This document shows positions 24,010 through 34,318 of a stretch of 64,000 nucleotides of DNA, piece after piece; the stretch's first letter is position 1, and the number at the start of each line of letters is the position of its first letter. The DNA is from Aquatica leii (taxonomy: Eukaryota; Arthropoda; Insecta; Coleoptera; Lampyridae): assembly GCA_035610365.1 (NCBI GenBank), contig CM069435.1:15799123-15863122 (forward strand). The letters run 5' to 3'. The notes below the pieces were generated by a model. That model ran no database searches. It had not been told where the DNA came from and worked only from the letters and a program-made list of their open reading frames with translations. A program made the position numbers and the translations under genes.

Positions 24010-24607
24010 GAAAGCTTTGTGACGCTGCAACACCCAAAAAACAGTGCTACATTTGACTAGTTGATTTGTTTTGCAATTTGCTGTGATATTTTTTGCTGTT
24101 TTTCTATTACTTACTGTGATTCAGTACTAGTCTCAAATAAATCGTTGTGATAATTTTGCGATAACGTGCTGTTGTTTTATTCTCAATGCACAGTTGTGTT
24201 GCGGTTTTGGGTACCTTTTCTTAACTCAAAGTTTTTTCTTTGGTTTTACATTCGCATAAAAGGTAGCGCAAGGCACCGATTCACTAGACGAACTTGGGTA
24301 CTAACATTTCAACCTACGACCATCCTCGTGCAAAACCAGCCAAAACCAGTCAGTCGACAAACTACTTTTTTACTCTTTTGCAATTTGTGTGTTAGTGTGT
24401 TTTTGTATACCTTGAGTCTGCGAGTGTTATCCATTTTCCCAGTGACCAGTACGTTTTAAGAACGGGATGTTTCTATTTATTCTGAACTCTATAGTGAATT
24501 TTATATGGTTTTCAACGTTGTCTCATTAAAGTCTTGCATAAATAGATTGGCGATGACCGAAAAAAATGGTGATCTTGTGGCCGTCCTTTCAGTTTGTTCG
24601 TATATAC
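24010..24607. other. PLE trailing sequence and unassigned DNA
   Basis: Probably the remains of the pLTR of the PLE at 22735-23900, followed by AT-rich sequence. No other feature is seen. Confidence 0.35.
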
Positions 24608-24944
24608 TACTTGACAAGTATCTCATGTTCGGGCAGAGCAATTGGTAGTGATAAATTTGAAAATTTAAGAAATGGAGCCTTTTGTGGTTTAGATTTCTTA
24701 AGATTTTATCATCAAACGTTATCTGTATTTTAAGCTTTGTGTCATTTTTATTTAAAATTTTTCACTGACTACATTACATTAACAATGTAATTATTAACGA
24801 TTAATCAAATTTCAACATGTTCTTTATTAGAAATTATTTATTTACATATATTGTATTCCGAGCGTAATGTCTATCTTTTTCTGAGCGAACGAGTTCTTTA
24901 TTTGCGCAGCTAAACTCTCCCCGGATACGAGATACTTGTCGAGT
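24608..24944. mobile_element. MITE with ACTTGACAAGTATCTC terminal inverted repeats
   Basis: The left end TACTTGACAAGTATCTCATG and the right end CGGATACGAGATACTTGTCG are inverted repeats. The same ends occur at 43148, 47956 and in each unit of the tandem array to 51440. No coding capacity is seen. Confidence 0.7.
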
Positions 24945-25049
24945 GGTAATGTTGTTAAATAAAAAGAACCTAAACCTTAAACTTCTGTTATGCTGTTTTT
25001 TTCGTAACAGAAAAAAGAAGATGACGGCTAACTTAGTTGTTGTCGGAGA

Positions 25050-25624
25050 TAGAGTCGCAGGCTTCGTGATGTTGGATTATTAACTAAATCTAAAAAAGCG
25101 GCAAAACGATTAAATACTGAATTAGGGACACATCGTTTAAATCTACCCGCATCTGAAAAAGGACAAATAACAAGACAGAAGGTACAAAAGTATAATTATA
25201 TAAATTGTCCAAACACTAGTGCATCGGTTGATATCACAGGCTAAGTATAATTTACGTCCGTGACTGGGCAATATGTCGTACAGCAAACTGACTTACTCGG
25301 TCTAACTTTTACACTTAAAGAACGAGTGACTTTACATTCTTAAATTAAATGAAAAAAGTACGAAAATCAAAGATCTAGAGAATCAAAGCGCACCAGATGA
25401 CACAACAAAAAGATTTTAACATTAATTGTGATTACAAGCTAGTATGTACGTATGGTCGACTCATCACCAAACTATTAAGAATTAAAGTATAAATGTAATA
25501 CTTACAGTTATGTTATGTTATGTATCTAGTAAGGGATTAGCTAATTCCGTACCAGTATTAACTAAAATTCAATTGAAATCTAACACAAAAGAAGTACATA
25601 CGGCGTTATCACAAGTAAATCCTG
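25050..25624 (+). repeat. Dispersed repeat with KKAAKRLNTELG coding-like block
   Basis: At 25075-25205 an open plus-strand stretch reads LLTKSKKAAKRLNTELGTHR, then LPASEKGQITRQKVQKYN. A related degenerate block lies at 10360-10440. The final part (25551-25624) is repeated exactly at 26760-26833. I do not recognise the protein. Confidence 0.45.
25551..25624. repeat. 74-bp direct repeat, left copy
   Basis: Identical to 26760-26833. The pair flanks the 1.1-kb LINE-derived insertion and is best read as an unusually long TSD. Confidence 0.8.
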
Positions 25625-26759
25625 AAATTACTTTTTCAGTCAGTTCTCCCAACATAATATTAACCACGTCAAAAGCAGCTTGTTAAGTAAACACATATTT
25701 TTTAACCATGTTAGTGTGATTATCCTTGACATGTCGCTTTAACTTAATCGGAAGATTACATTCTGGCGCTAAAACTTTTAGGCAGAACTCACACTGTGGT
25801 CTTTTTTATTATTTACAACAAATAGTTATTATAGTATTTACTTGTCGCGATGCTTGATCACACTTATTTGAATTGTTCTGTTCTATACCTTTCTAGAATA
25901 TTCTATGCGCCGTTTTAAAATGTTATTTGTTCGGTTAGGCCCCATCCGCGATAAAGCTTTACATGCCTGTTTAAGTCTTGTGATTTAGATGACTGATATG
26001 CAGCCCCCTCAAACTTGGAACTCGTCTACTACTTAATATTTATGTGCACTGCTTCTTGGTCAGTTTTTCTATACCCGGATTCGGTTCGTCTTGTATCTAT
26101 TACTTATATTAATTTATCTTTCCTCGTCTAGAATCAAGGACGGTAGCGCTTTGTCTAGTATTTTAATTATTTTTTTTAAAGTTTTTTTTTGGTTTTCATG
26201 TGCTAACTGCCATTTTTATTTTATGTTGCTAAGTTTTTCCGCCAGGTTTATTCCTGTTGTTATCTTTCTGGTTCATTACATTAATATAATATAGGTTTGG
26301 TGTCTGTATTTTCGCACTAACACGTTCTTTCAGTGCTTTTTAGATTAATTGTTTTTATAATATTCATAGAAAGATTTGAACCCCGTGTCTACCCATACTG
26401 CTTCTGCTGTCAGATCTAATCTTTTCAGCCTTACTATTCGGACTATTCTGTAGCATTGTATGTTCTGAATTGCTTCCTCCTATATCCTTTGCCATATTTC
26501 TGTATTTTTGTTTAGCTTGCCTTTTAGACAGCCAGCAGGTTATGTTCCAAACTCAAAAATTAAAAACTAAAGTGAATTTTTATTTTATACATATAGTAAT
26601 ATGTAACACTATAATCTATTGATCTTTTGAGTGCTCTTTCGTTACTTGCTATTCCGTAGTATCTTTTTACCTATTCGATTGCTAGCTTGCTGTTTTTGAT
26701 ATTAATAGCGTCTGCTATTTGTTGAATGTGTGTGATCATTTTTGTGTTTGAGTTTATTT
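25625..26759 (-). mobile_element. 5'-truncated LINE insertion ending in a hAT BED-finger sequence
   Basis: This segment is homologous to the 3' end of the LINE at 29578-34290. Read on minus it starts in the RNase H region near 26759, passes through 3' sequence, and ends with a zinc-finger block (RPQCEFCLKVL, LKRHVKDNH; 25805-25690). Next come AAFDVVNIMLGELTEKVIS (25680-25625) and the insertion point. The finger and LGE-like words match the N-terminus of SCAND3/ZBED-like hAT transposases. A 285-bp stretch (about 26292-26573) is absent from the other copy. Confidence 0.7.
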
Positions 26760-26833
26760 ACCAGTATTAACTAAAATTCAATTGAAATCTAACACAAAAG
26801 AAGTACATACGGCGTTATCACAAGTAAATCCTG
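26760..26833. repeat. 74-bp direct repeat, right copy
   Basis: Identical to 25551-25624. Confidence 0.8.
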
Positions 26834-27345
26834 TTTTTAATTTTAATACGATTACTAAACATGAATGAATTCTAATTAACTTTGTTACTTGGGCAATTGT
26901 TTCATCCAATATGATTGTATTCAACTCCTTAAACTTCAGCTACGTGACATGATGGAAATTTTCCAATTGCAACAGGTGCTTATCAACTCCACAGATAAGA
27001 AACACAGATGCAGGTATGGAAACCCGCTATAGACAATTATGAAAGAATCAATGTAAACCCCAATACTAAAATATATAACGTCTTACCCCAAATAGAGTTT
27101 CGCTCAGATAGACACAAAATTCGATTGCATATTTACGTGGAATTGAGTGAAATAACTTAATGATAAAAGCCTTGTTGGGCGTAAACACCGCTAAACGGAG
27201 GTCTGTGTTGCACATACGTTACCAGAAGAAATAAAATCGTGCTTTTAAAATTGGACAGTCAACTACAAAAAGTAGGCGAGTCGAGGATAAATCTTATACT
27301 AGAAAATTTTTAATATACCACATTTTTAACATAACACCCTATCAG
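26834..27345. repeat. Dispersed repeat family, continuation interrupted by LINE insertion
   Basis: It resumes the repeat cut at 25624. Words GATGGAAATTTTCCAA (26950), GGGCGTAAA (27178) and a CTTATACTAGAAAATTTTTAA segment (27293) align with 6190-6560 and partly with 10750-11040. Confidence 0.45.
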
Positions 27346-27500
27346 GTTCATCTAAATTTGGTTTTTGAAATTTGGTCGTGATGATGTTTAATATTATTTG
27401 TACTAGTATTTTTGTAAAGAGAGACTTAGAATCTTGCGCTTGTTCTATATAAGTAATCTCTACCACCACTGTCCGAATACGAAATTAAAATTAGAATATT

Positions 27501-27506
27501 TTTATT
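27501..27506 (-). terminator. Possible polyadenylation signal of paralog 1
   Basis: AATAAA on the minus strand about 43 bp after the stop codon. In AT-rich DNA this could be chance, but the position is suitable. Confidence 0.4.
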
Positions 27507-27548
27507 ATACCAAACACAATATTCTAAAATAATTACAATTAGTAGGTT

Positions 27549-28430
27549 TTAATCGATTAACAAATCAAAAGTGACGACGCTAGCTTCAAAATCTTCGAGA
27601 GTTTTGAAATTTGCCCAAATCTTGCATGTTACATTAATTACAATATAACCTAAAAAACTTATTTATTTGAATTAATCAAAGTTAAATAATTAACGTACGC
27701 ATAGGCTTTTCGAAGTACACTGCAATCACGTCCTCAGTAAATGTAGTTAATGCTGAATATGGCAAAATCGAAATTTCAAGGTTGCGCAAAAAGTGAAGTG
27801 GTCCAATGTTTTCTTCATCAGCTGGGCTTGTTCCATTGCACGTTATGTACGCAAGCTAAAACTGTAAGTGTTTGTCCAAGGCAAAGTTTAAGAAAATACG
27901 AACGTTGTGCGTTTTTCTAACCCGATCAGCTTCTAAGCCGATAATGTAACTATGCAAATAATCTGGCGCATTGGCTGGGAGAGTTGTAGAATTATAGCTT
28001 TCAGGCGTTTCTTTGAGTTTCTGTAAGCAAGATTTTGCATGACAAAAGTTAAATATTAATGAACGACATACTTCGGGAAAACTAAAGAATATGCATGGTC
28101 CAGTGTTTGTCGAAGAAAAACTGTAAGAACTTGATGACATGCATGGACTCCAGTTCATTATACGATTTTGTTGATTTAACAAATCATCTAAAAATAAAAT
28201 CGTTTATTTTTTATAATTTCACGTTTCATCAAAATACCGATTTCACTAACATAACCGGCGTAAGAATTTGGGTCACTTGAGTTATACCATATTAAACCCT
28301 CCCTGGTAGCGGGGTAAATTCTTATGGCTAAAAATTACAAAGGTAAATAAGAATATTAATATTATACAAACTGACCTTTAGAAAAAGTTACTAACGGTGA
28401 AAGTATAATGAACAATTTTAAAGTTAACAT
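27549..28430 (-). CDS. Secreted Na+/K+-ATPase beta-subunit-like protein, paralog 1 (6 exons)
   Basis: Exons on minus: 28430-28376, 28327-28238, 28187-28072, 28020-27904, 27855-27699, 27649-27549. They total 636 bp, giving 211 residues and a stop. All five introns are 48-51 bp with GT and AG ends. Exon 1 (MLTLKLFIILSPLVTFSK) looks like a signal peptide. The rest matches the ATPase beta ectodomain: GLIWYN, NWSPC...GPCIFF with a C-to-C spacing of 16, ITCNG, DEENIGPL, VIAVYFEKPMR, VTCKIWANF. Four cysteines correspond to two of the three conserved disulfides. The cytoplasmic tail and usual transmembrane helix are absent. Sequons include NSS, NST, NGT and NVT. Family knowledge: beta subunits chaperone the pump alpha chain at the plasma membrane. 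A secreted version must do something else, and its role is unknown. Confidence 0.88.
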
Positions 28431-28600
28431 TATATAGCTGAGTTTTACTGGTCGCTTTACAATGAGTAAATTTAATGTATTATCAATGTTTAACAATAAT
28501 TGATAATTTATTATCAACTATTGACACATTGGTAATTAGTTCAAATTACAATTAATCATTTTTATTAGGAAAAACACAGTTTTAAACTATTGATATTTTT
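28431..28600 (-). promoter_or_regulatory. Conserved upstream region of paralog 1
   Basis: Upstream sequence is shared with 38681-38860. On minus it includes TGTCAATAGTTGATAATAAA then TTATCAATTATT. In plus orientation the conserved core is TATTATCAACTATTGACA (28507-28525), with a GATA-type TGATAA/TTATCA pair. Such sites suit GATA-factor control, but this is inference. No TATA box can be assigned with confidence. Confidence 0.45.
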
Positions 28601-28960
28601 AATAGTAATTTACGTAACAAGCGTCGAAAGTACAGCATAGCATAACGAACATTAATGCGATGCAAGGCCGCACGGTCGAGCGTCGCATGTGAGTGAGTTA
28701 TGCTAGGAAACTTTTGACTAGAGTAACGTACATTATTTTTTGTGTTGCCCTTTGTAAATTTGTATTCTTTAAAATTTTTTTTTAAATATAATGTTGGTAC
28801 TACATTTATTACAAAATCTATCAAATTTGACATTGACTTTAAACACTTAGTTATATGTGAATTTCTATTTTTTATTTTGTCGCTCTAAAGCAAAATAATA
28901 CAGTTGTAATGCAACGATGTAAAAAATATGACAATTAAAAAAAATCTCAATTAAATGATT

Positions 28961-29369
28961 CAATTGACCATATTCAAGTAATTCTTTTTTGGACCTTAGG
29001 GTTAACATTTTTAGGTTGGTGAAACTGATTAGTTTTAAATCGTCTTCAAAACATAACAACTTCTATTGCTTGTCGACAACGACCTCTCTGGTTGATGAAG
29101 CATAATGAATTCTAGTGATCCGTCAAATCAGGTTAGTAGAACCATAAACTTATGATAACAACCAAATCATTTTGTCCATATTTATCCAACTACGTCAAAG
29201 CGACGTCATATTGAACCCGATTTGACAGATCACTGTTAGATCATGGAATGCCTTGTCTCGGCAGTCAATAAGAGATCTTATTTTTTGTGGGTAATTTAAA
29301 ATGTAATAGTTTGACCAACCCAAAAACGTTAAACCTGATGTCCAAAAAAACGCCTGAATATGGTCAATT
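28961..29369. mobile_element. Foldback (MITE-like) element, about 400 bp
   Basis: TTGACCATATTCAAGTAATT at the left pairs with GCCTGAATATGGTCAAT at the right. Inner arms also pair: GTGATCCGTCAAATC (29118) against GATTTGACAGATCAC (29219), and GGTTAACATTTTTAGGTTGG against CCAACCCAAAAACGTTAAAC. Long arms, short loop and no coding content fit a foldback element. It lies upstream of paralog 1. Confidence 0.7.
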
Positions 29370-29577
29370 ACATAAATAATACACTACGTGCTTTCTAACG
29401 GTTCACCAAAAACCGGCAATTTTGCCGGCCGTTCTTGAACATGCTAAACGAGCTTGTGAATTTTATACTATTCTCGAAAATACGTTTCCCTTTGCTATAT
29501 TATGCGAATTTTGTGTAGATATTCTGAGCTATATGATAGATTCTTTGTTCAATAGTGTTGTTAGATAAAGGGACCCT
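29370..29577. other. Short unassigned spacer
   Basis: Nothing is recognised between the foldback element and the LINE 3' end. Confidence 0.4.
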
Positions 29578-30560
29578 TGAAATTACTTTTTCAGTCAGTT
29601 CTCCTAACATAATATTAACCACGTCAAAAGCAGCTTGTTAAGTAAACACAGATTTTTGAACCATGTTAGCGTGATTAGCCTTGACATGTCGCTTTAACTT
29701 ACTCGGAAGATTACATTCTGACACTAAAACTTTTAAGCAGAACACACACTGTGGTTTTTTTTGTTATTCACAACAAATAGTTATTATAGTATTTACTTGT
29801 CGCGATGCTTGATCACAGATATTTAAATTGTTTTGTTCTATACCTTTCTGGAATATTCTATGCGCCGTTTTAAAATGTTCTAGAAGGATTTTAGACCGCT
29901 ATGTTTGTTCGTGCTTGCAGAAGCTTTTTGTTGCAGCTTTGTTCATTCTTTAAACTACAAGAAATAGAAGACGGAGAGAAGTTCGGGGCAACTGAATCGG
30001 ACGATATTCTTGTCTTTCACCTCCCATTACAAAGCGTTCTCTTAGTCATAGATAGAATTACTTTGTCAGTATTCTTTATAAGGTGGTACCTGCGCTCGAG
30101 CTCGCGTTGCAAGTACAGGGAAGATCTAGAGGGTCCAGCCAAGGTGGTTAACTATCATACACCATTTGTTCGGTTAGGCCCCATCCGCGACATGCCTGTT
30201 TAAGTCTTGTAATTTAGATGACTTATATGCAGCCCCCTTAAACTTGGAACTCGTCTACTACTTAATATATATGTGCACTGCTTCTTGGCCAGTTTTTCTA
30301 TACTCTGTTTCAGTTCGTCTTGTGTCTATTACCTATACTCATTTATCTCTTCTCGTCTAGAATGAAGAACGGTAGCGCTTTGTCTAGTATTTTAATTATT
30401 TCTTGGTTTTCATGTGCTAACTGTCATTTTTATTTTATGTGGCTAAGTTTGTGCGCCAGGTTTATCTCTTTTGTTATTTTTCTGGTTCATTACATTAATA
30501 TAATATAGTGAATTTTTATTTTATACATAATAGTAATATGTAACACTAATCTTTTGAGTG
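29578..30560 (-). mobile_element. LINE 3' region with captured hAT BED-finger
   Basis: This is the 3' end of the LINE at 30560-34290. On minus, 29765-29645 reads RPQCVFCLKVLVSECNLPSK, then LKRHVKANHANMV and a stop. It is followed by an LGELTEKVIS segment at the very end, the same arrangement as 25625-25860. An extra block of about 290 bp (29881-30168) is absent from the other copy. The finger has C-x2-C and H-x4-H spacing, as in BED/SCAND3-type hAT proteins. Confidence 0.7.
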
Positions 30561-32330
30561 CCCTTTCGTTACCTGCTACTCCGTAGCTGTGCGATCATTT
30601 TTGTCTTTGGGTTTATTTGTCTTATTAATGTTATCGCCGTCTTATTATCAGTTCTAATGGTCGCTTTGCATCCTAGAATTGCGTGTATGTTTACCAATTC
30701 TAGCACAAGTAGCACAGCTGCTATTTCAGCCTAGGGCTGCTGCTATTTTTAGGTATTCTTTCAATGATTTTTACACTCATGGTTTTCTGTCTCTATAATC
30801 GCCAGTGACGTCCCTCTTTCTTCGTTTTCTGATCCATCTGATTATTTTATGGTCGCTAAGTGTTTCCTCGTCCACTTGTGATATTTGTCCGAATGCGATT
30901 GTTAGATTTATATAGGATTTGCGATTTGCAGTTTGGAAAGTGAAGCCTTGTTCTTTCTCGTTTGCGAAATAGCTTTGTTGGTCGTTTTGGACAGGTAACT
31001 GTTCCACGTTAATTTTTGATCCAGTGTCACCCCAAGGTATTTAAAATCATTGAAGAGGGGGATGGTAGTTCCATTTAAGCGAATACTGGGAATATTTAAA
31101 TTCCATCGTTTAGTTAAAAGAACGATGGTGGTTTTATTTGGGTTTATCTTCATGCCCTTTTTGAAGCACCAGTTACATGTTAGGTTGGAGCATTTTGTAT
31201 TCTCTCCTCTACGATGGAGTCATGCTTGCGTCTCACTGTTATGGTTATGTTGTCAGCATAGCCTAAAACGTTATACCCCTCTATACTCAGGTCGTTTTGT
31301 AGTTCATCCACTACCAACGACCACAGCAGTGGGGATATGATTTTCTCCTGTGGACACTGTCTACCCATTAGCATGTTGTTTATCCATTGAATGATAAAGT
31401 CGTGTATCCCTCTCTTTCTGAGAGACTTTGTCATCGAACCATAGGCGGTGTTGTCAAAGGCGCTCTCTATGTCAATAAAGACCAATAGGGCTGTTTCCTT
31501 TGACTCATCTGCTTTCTCTATCGTTTTTACAATTTGGTGTATAGCTGATATCGTTGATTTGCCTTTCTGATAGGCAAATTGGTGTTTATGAAGAGATTTG
31601 ACTGTTAAAATCTCCGGTCTAATATATTGGTTCACCAAATTCTCCATTGTTTTGAGCATAAACGATGAGAGACTTATTGGACGATATGACTTTGGATCAT
31701 CTAGAGGTTTTATACCATATAACAAACTGAATCTGAATATTTTGATCAATGTCTCTAGCAAGATGTTCTGCTCTCGTTGAATTAGTGCCGGAAATACTCC
31801 AACGTGGCCAGAAGCCTTGAAAGGTTTCAAGGTTCCTATGGCCCACTTAATCCTTTCAGACGATGCAATTTTATTGACAAGGGATCGTTCTCGTTTGAGT
31901 AGAATTCTGTTTCTTATAGGTCCTTTGTACACCCCTGTTTCTCCAGCTGCTATACACCCTGAATGTTTTTTAATTAAAACCTCCACCGTTTCTTGAAAGG
32001 TTGACATTAAGGTGCCATCTTCACTTTTGAGTGCACCTTGGTTGCCTGTTGATAGAGCCTTCTGCACTCTGCTTGCGACAGGTGCTTCATCAAGGTTCTC
32101 ACAAAGGGTCCTCCAAGAACTTCTCTTTGATTTACGAAGTGTCACATTAAACTTGGTTAAGTTGGTTATTTTGTTTGGTATTTCCTTTATGTTATCATAT
32201 AGGATACTTCTGTACCCTTCCCAATTGGTCTTTTTAGGAACCATATATGTTTGGTTCGTCATGCAACAAGCTCCCATCTTGAACACGATCAAACAGTGAT
32301 CGGAAAGGGACGCCTTCTTACACACTTCTC
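30561..32330 (-). pseudogene. LINE ORF2: reverse transcriptase and RNase H (jockey/LOA-like), broken
   Basis: It starts at the end of the endonuclease (ASLSDHCLIVFKMG near 32320). The RT follows: SYRPISLSSFMLKTMENLV, HKHQFAYQKGKST, FIDIESAFDNTAY (motif A Asp kept), a shortened motif B (CPQEKIISPLLW), and GYADNITITV, where the second catalytic Asp is Asn. The thumb reads FKYLGVTLDQKLTWN (31040). RNase H remains near 30850-30590: SDGSENEERGTSLA, AEIAAVLLVLELV, RTDNKTAI. Stops and frameshifts near 31180 and 30850. The DNA-copying activity is lost; it belongs with the ORF1 and endonuclease upstream. Confidence 0.85.
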
Positions 32331-32895
32331 AATTATTTATTAGATTTGAAGCCCCCCTAGACACTAAGATTAAGTGTAGAACCTCCTGCCTTATAGCGTT
32401 TATAAAAGTTGAGCGATTGCCTTTATTGGCCAGCACCATATTAGTAGTTAGTAAATATTCATAGAGTGACCCACCTCGGTCGTTAGTATCGTTGCTTTCT
32501 TAAGCGGTGTCACCCCACTCCAAGGATTAGATGTTTCCTATTGGCTTTGCAGTAGCTGATAAATCGTTTCACCGTTTTTGGTAGCGCTTCCGGTTCCTCT
32601 CCAGGAAAATTTGCCGAGTCTCGATTACCTCCTTTTTTCTGCCAGGGACACTTAGCTTTGCCATTATGGTGACTGTAACAGCATCTGTGAATTCTGATAG
32701 AGTCAGTGCATTAATAGTTTTATTGATCAGAATGGCTGCCCTCGGTACTAGGACAGATCTATCATAAATCAGCTTACCGTTCTTGGTACCTAGTCCACAA
32801 ACTCGTCTTTCCATTTTAGTGCTTTGGGCAAACCTGTGGCATAAGGCGCCTGAAGCAGCCTTAGCGTGGTAAAGGTTCACCTGCACGCACTCCAT
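32331..32895 (-). pseudogene. LINE ORF2: AP-endonuclease N-terminal part
   Basis: From minus ATG at 32895: VQVNLYHAKAASGALCHRF, then GLGTKNGKLIYD, PRAAILINK, LSEFTDAVTVT. This is the beginning of the APE-type endonuclease of jockey/LOA LINEs, which nicks the target to prime reverse transcription. The frame is lost after about 32569. The final SDHC motif is at 32320-32300. Confidence 0.8.
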
Positions 32896-32897
32896 GG

Positions 32898-33957
32898 TTA
32901 AGTTATGAATGAGGGAAGTGGAGTACCACTCTCCTCCGCCACCTCCATGGTGGTTGCATTTTGAGGATCTAGTGATTCTTTCTCCAGTGGTGGTTTATGA
33001 GGTTTCCTTACTTTGATATGCACCTCTTTGAATCTGTAGAACAGTTTATTTCCTAAGGATTCTATTGTTTGACTTGAATTTTGGTCGTTTGAGAGCATTA
33101 GAGGTTTCAGGTGTTGACTCCATCGTTTTGTCCTTGGATCCGATGCAATATCTTCTCCGCCGACATCTCAGAAAAGTTGGTTAGAATCCCAGTAAGGTTC
33201 TACCTTGAGATGTATCTGCCTCTTTGGTAACCTGCAGCTCTGAACCTTTCAAAGGGTGTAGATTAACTACCACCGCCTTGAACCATTCAACTGTGGCGTT
33301 GTTCGTGCATGAAAGCATTAGGTAGCCTGCTTTATACACAGAGGTGAGGAACTTAGGTTTAATGGTTTTATTGTACCTTTCCTCCACTGTGTTCATAATG
33401 GCTGAGCAGATTTTGTCTATCTGGTCAGTGGTGAGGTGTTCTGTTCAAAATCTCGTGGACATCACCGCAATTTTGATACCTACTAAGGAACATTTATATG
33501 AGACGTCTTTCTGTCTCCTAGCCTCCGGTTTTTTTGTCAGGACAGCGGGAGCAACCGTCTTTTTCTTTTGTTTTTTTACAACCCTGGGACTTTCGTCTTG
33601 GGACCTTGGTTTTTTTTCACCGGAGCTTGGGTACCGCTGCTTCCCGGCCTAGGAACGATGAATTCTTTCTTCTTCAGGAGGGCAAGTTTCCTAGCTTTGG
33701 TTTAAGAGTATCCTGCATTCAGTAAATACTTGTAGCTTTTGAAAACTGCGCCATATAACCCTGTTTTATTTTCATCTACATTTAAGCGGACGGTGTCTTT
33801 GACCTGCTTTCTAACCTACCTTCTGGCTCTGAGGCGCAGCTTTGCCAGCCTTTTTTGATTTACGTTTGGGTTTTAGTTGGGTTGAGTGCTTTTCCTTCTC
33901 CATTTTGTTTTTATTTAGGTTTGTTTTTAAAGGGTTAGGATAAGACTGTCTATCCAT
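32898..33957 (-). pseudogene. LINE ORF1 (Gag-like, DUF4780-type), frameshifted
   Basis: The ATG at 33957 opens a Lys/Pro-rich N-terminus (MDRQSYPNPLKTN, LKPKRKSKKAGK). After several stops come GIKIAVMSTRF, DQIDKICSAIMNTVEERY, YLMLSCTNNATVEWFKAVV and LKGSELQVTKEAD, resembling the RNA-binding ORF1 of jockey/LOA elements (DUF4780-like). A last segment near 33098-32900 ends just before the ORF2 ATG. ORF1 proteins bind element RNA. This one has at least three stops. Confidence 0.7.
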
Positions 33958-34300
33958 CAAAGTCTCTTACTGGATAAGGCTATGTACTTTGGAGGGCGCC
34001 TGTTATCCAGAGATCGCGTACTAGAGATCTTTTAAACACAGGCCATTTGTCCTTGGCGTTTGCCGTGGAATGGGAGATGTTTATTGACCTCCCAGTCTAG
34101 ATTCGCTGTGTTTGGTAAACGCAGGGTCACCTCGAGCAGGATGCAGATCTTTACTGCGCACGGACGGTCTTGCAGCAAGCGTCATATAAGAACCAGAGGT
34201 TACCTCAGATATGCGCCTGAGGTTTAGTACTCCCTAGGGAGATACCTCATTGCCCTTTGACCCCATCTTAACTATGAGATCCGACTTCACAAAAAATTAT
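33958..34300 (-). promoter_or_regulatory. Probable LINE 5' untranslated/internal promoter region
   Basis: About 340 bp of GC-richer sequence upstream of the ORF1 ATG, before sequence of a different LINE begins at about 34319. LINEs of this class use internal promoters; no individual motif is proven. A near full-length insertion of about 4.7 kb (29578-34300) is implied. Confidence 0.45.
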
Positions 34301-34318
34301 TAAATCTTAAAAAAATTT

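Noticed and set aside
26945..27030. PLE fragment suggested by VLINSTDKKHRCRYG
   Set aside because: The similarity to the PLE segment before motif C is short and does not extend. The DNA instead aligns with a non-coding dispersed repeat at 6190-6440.
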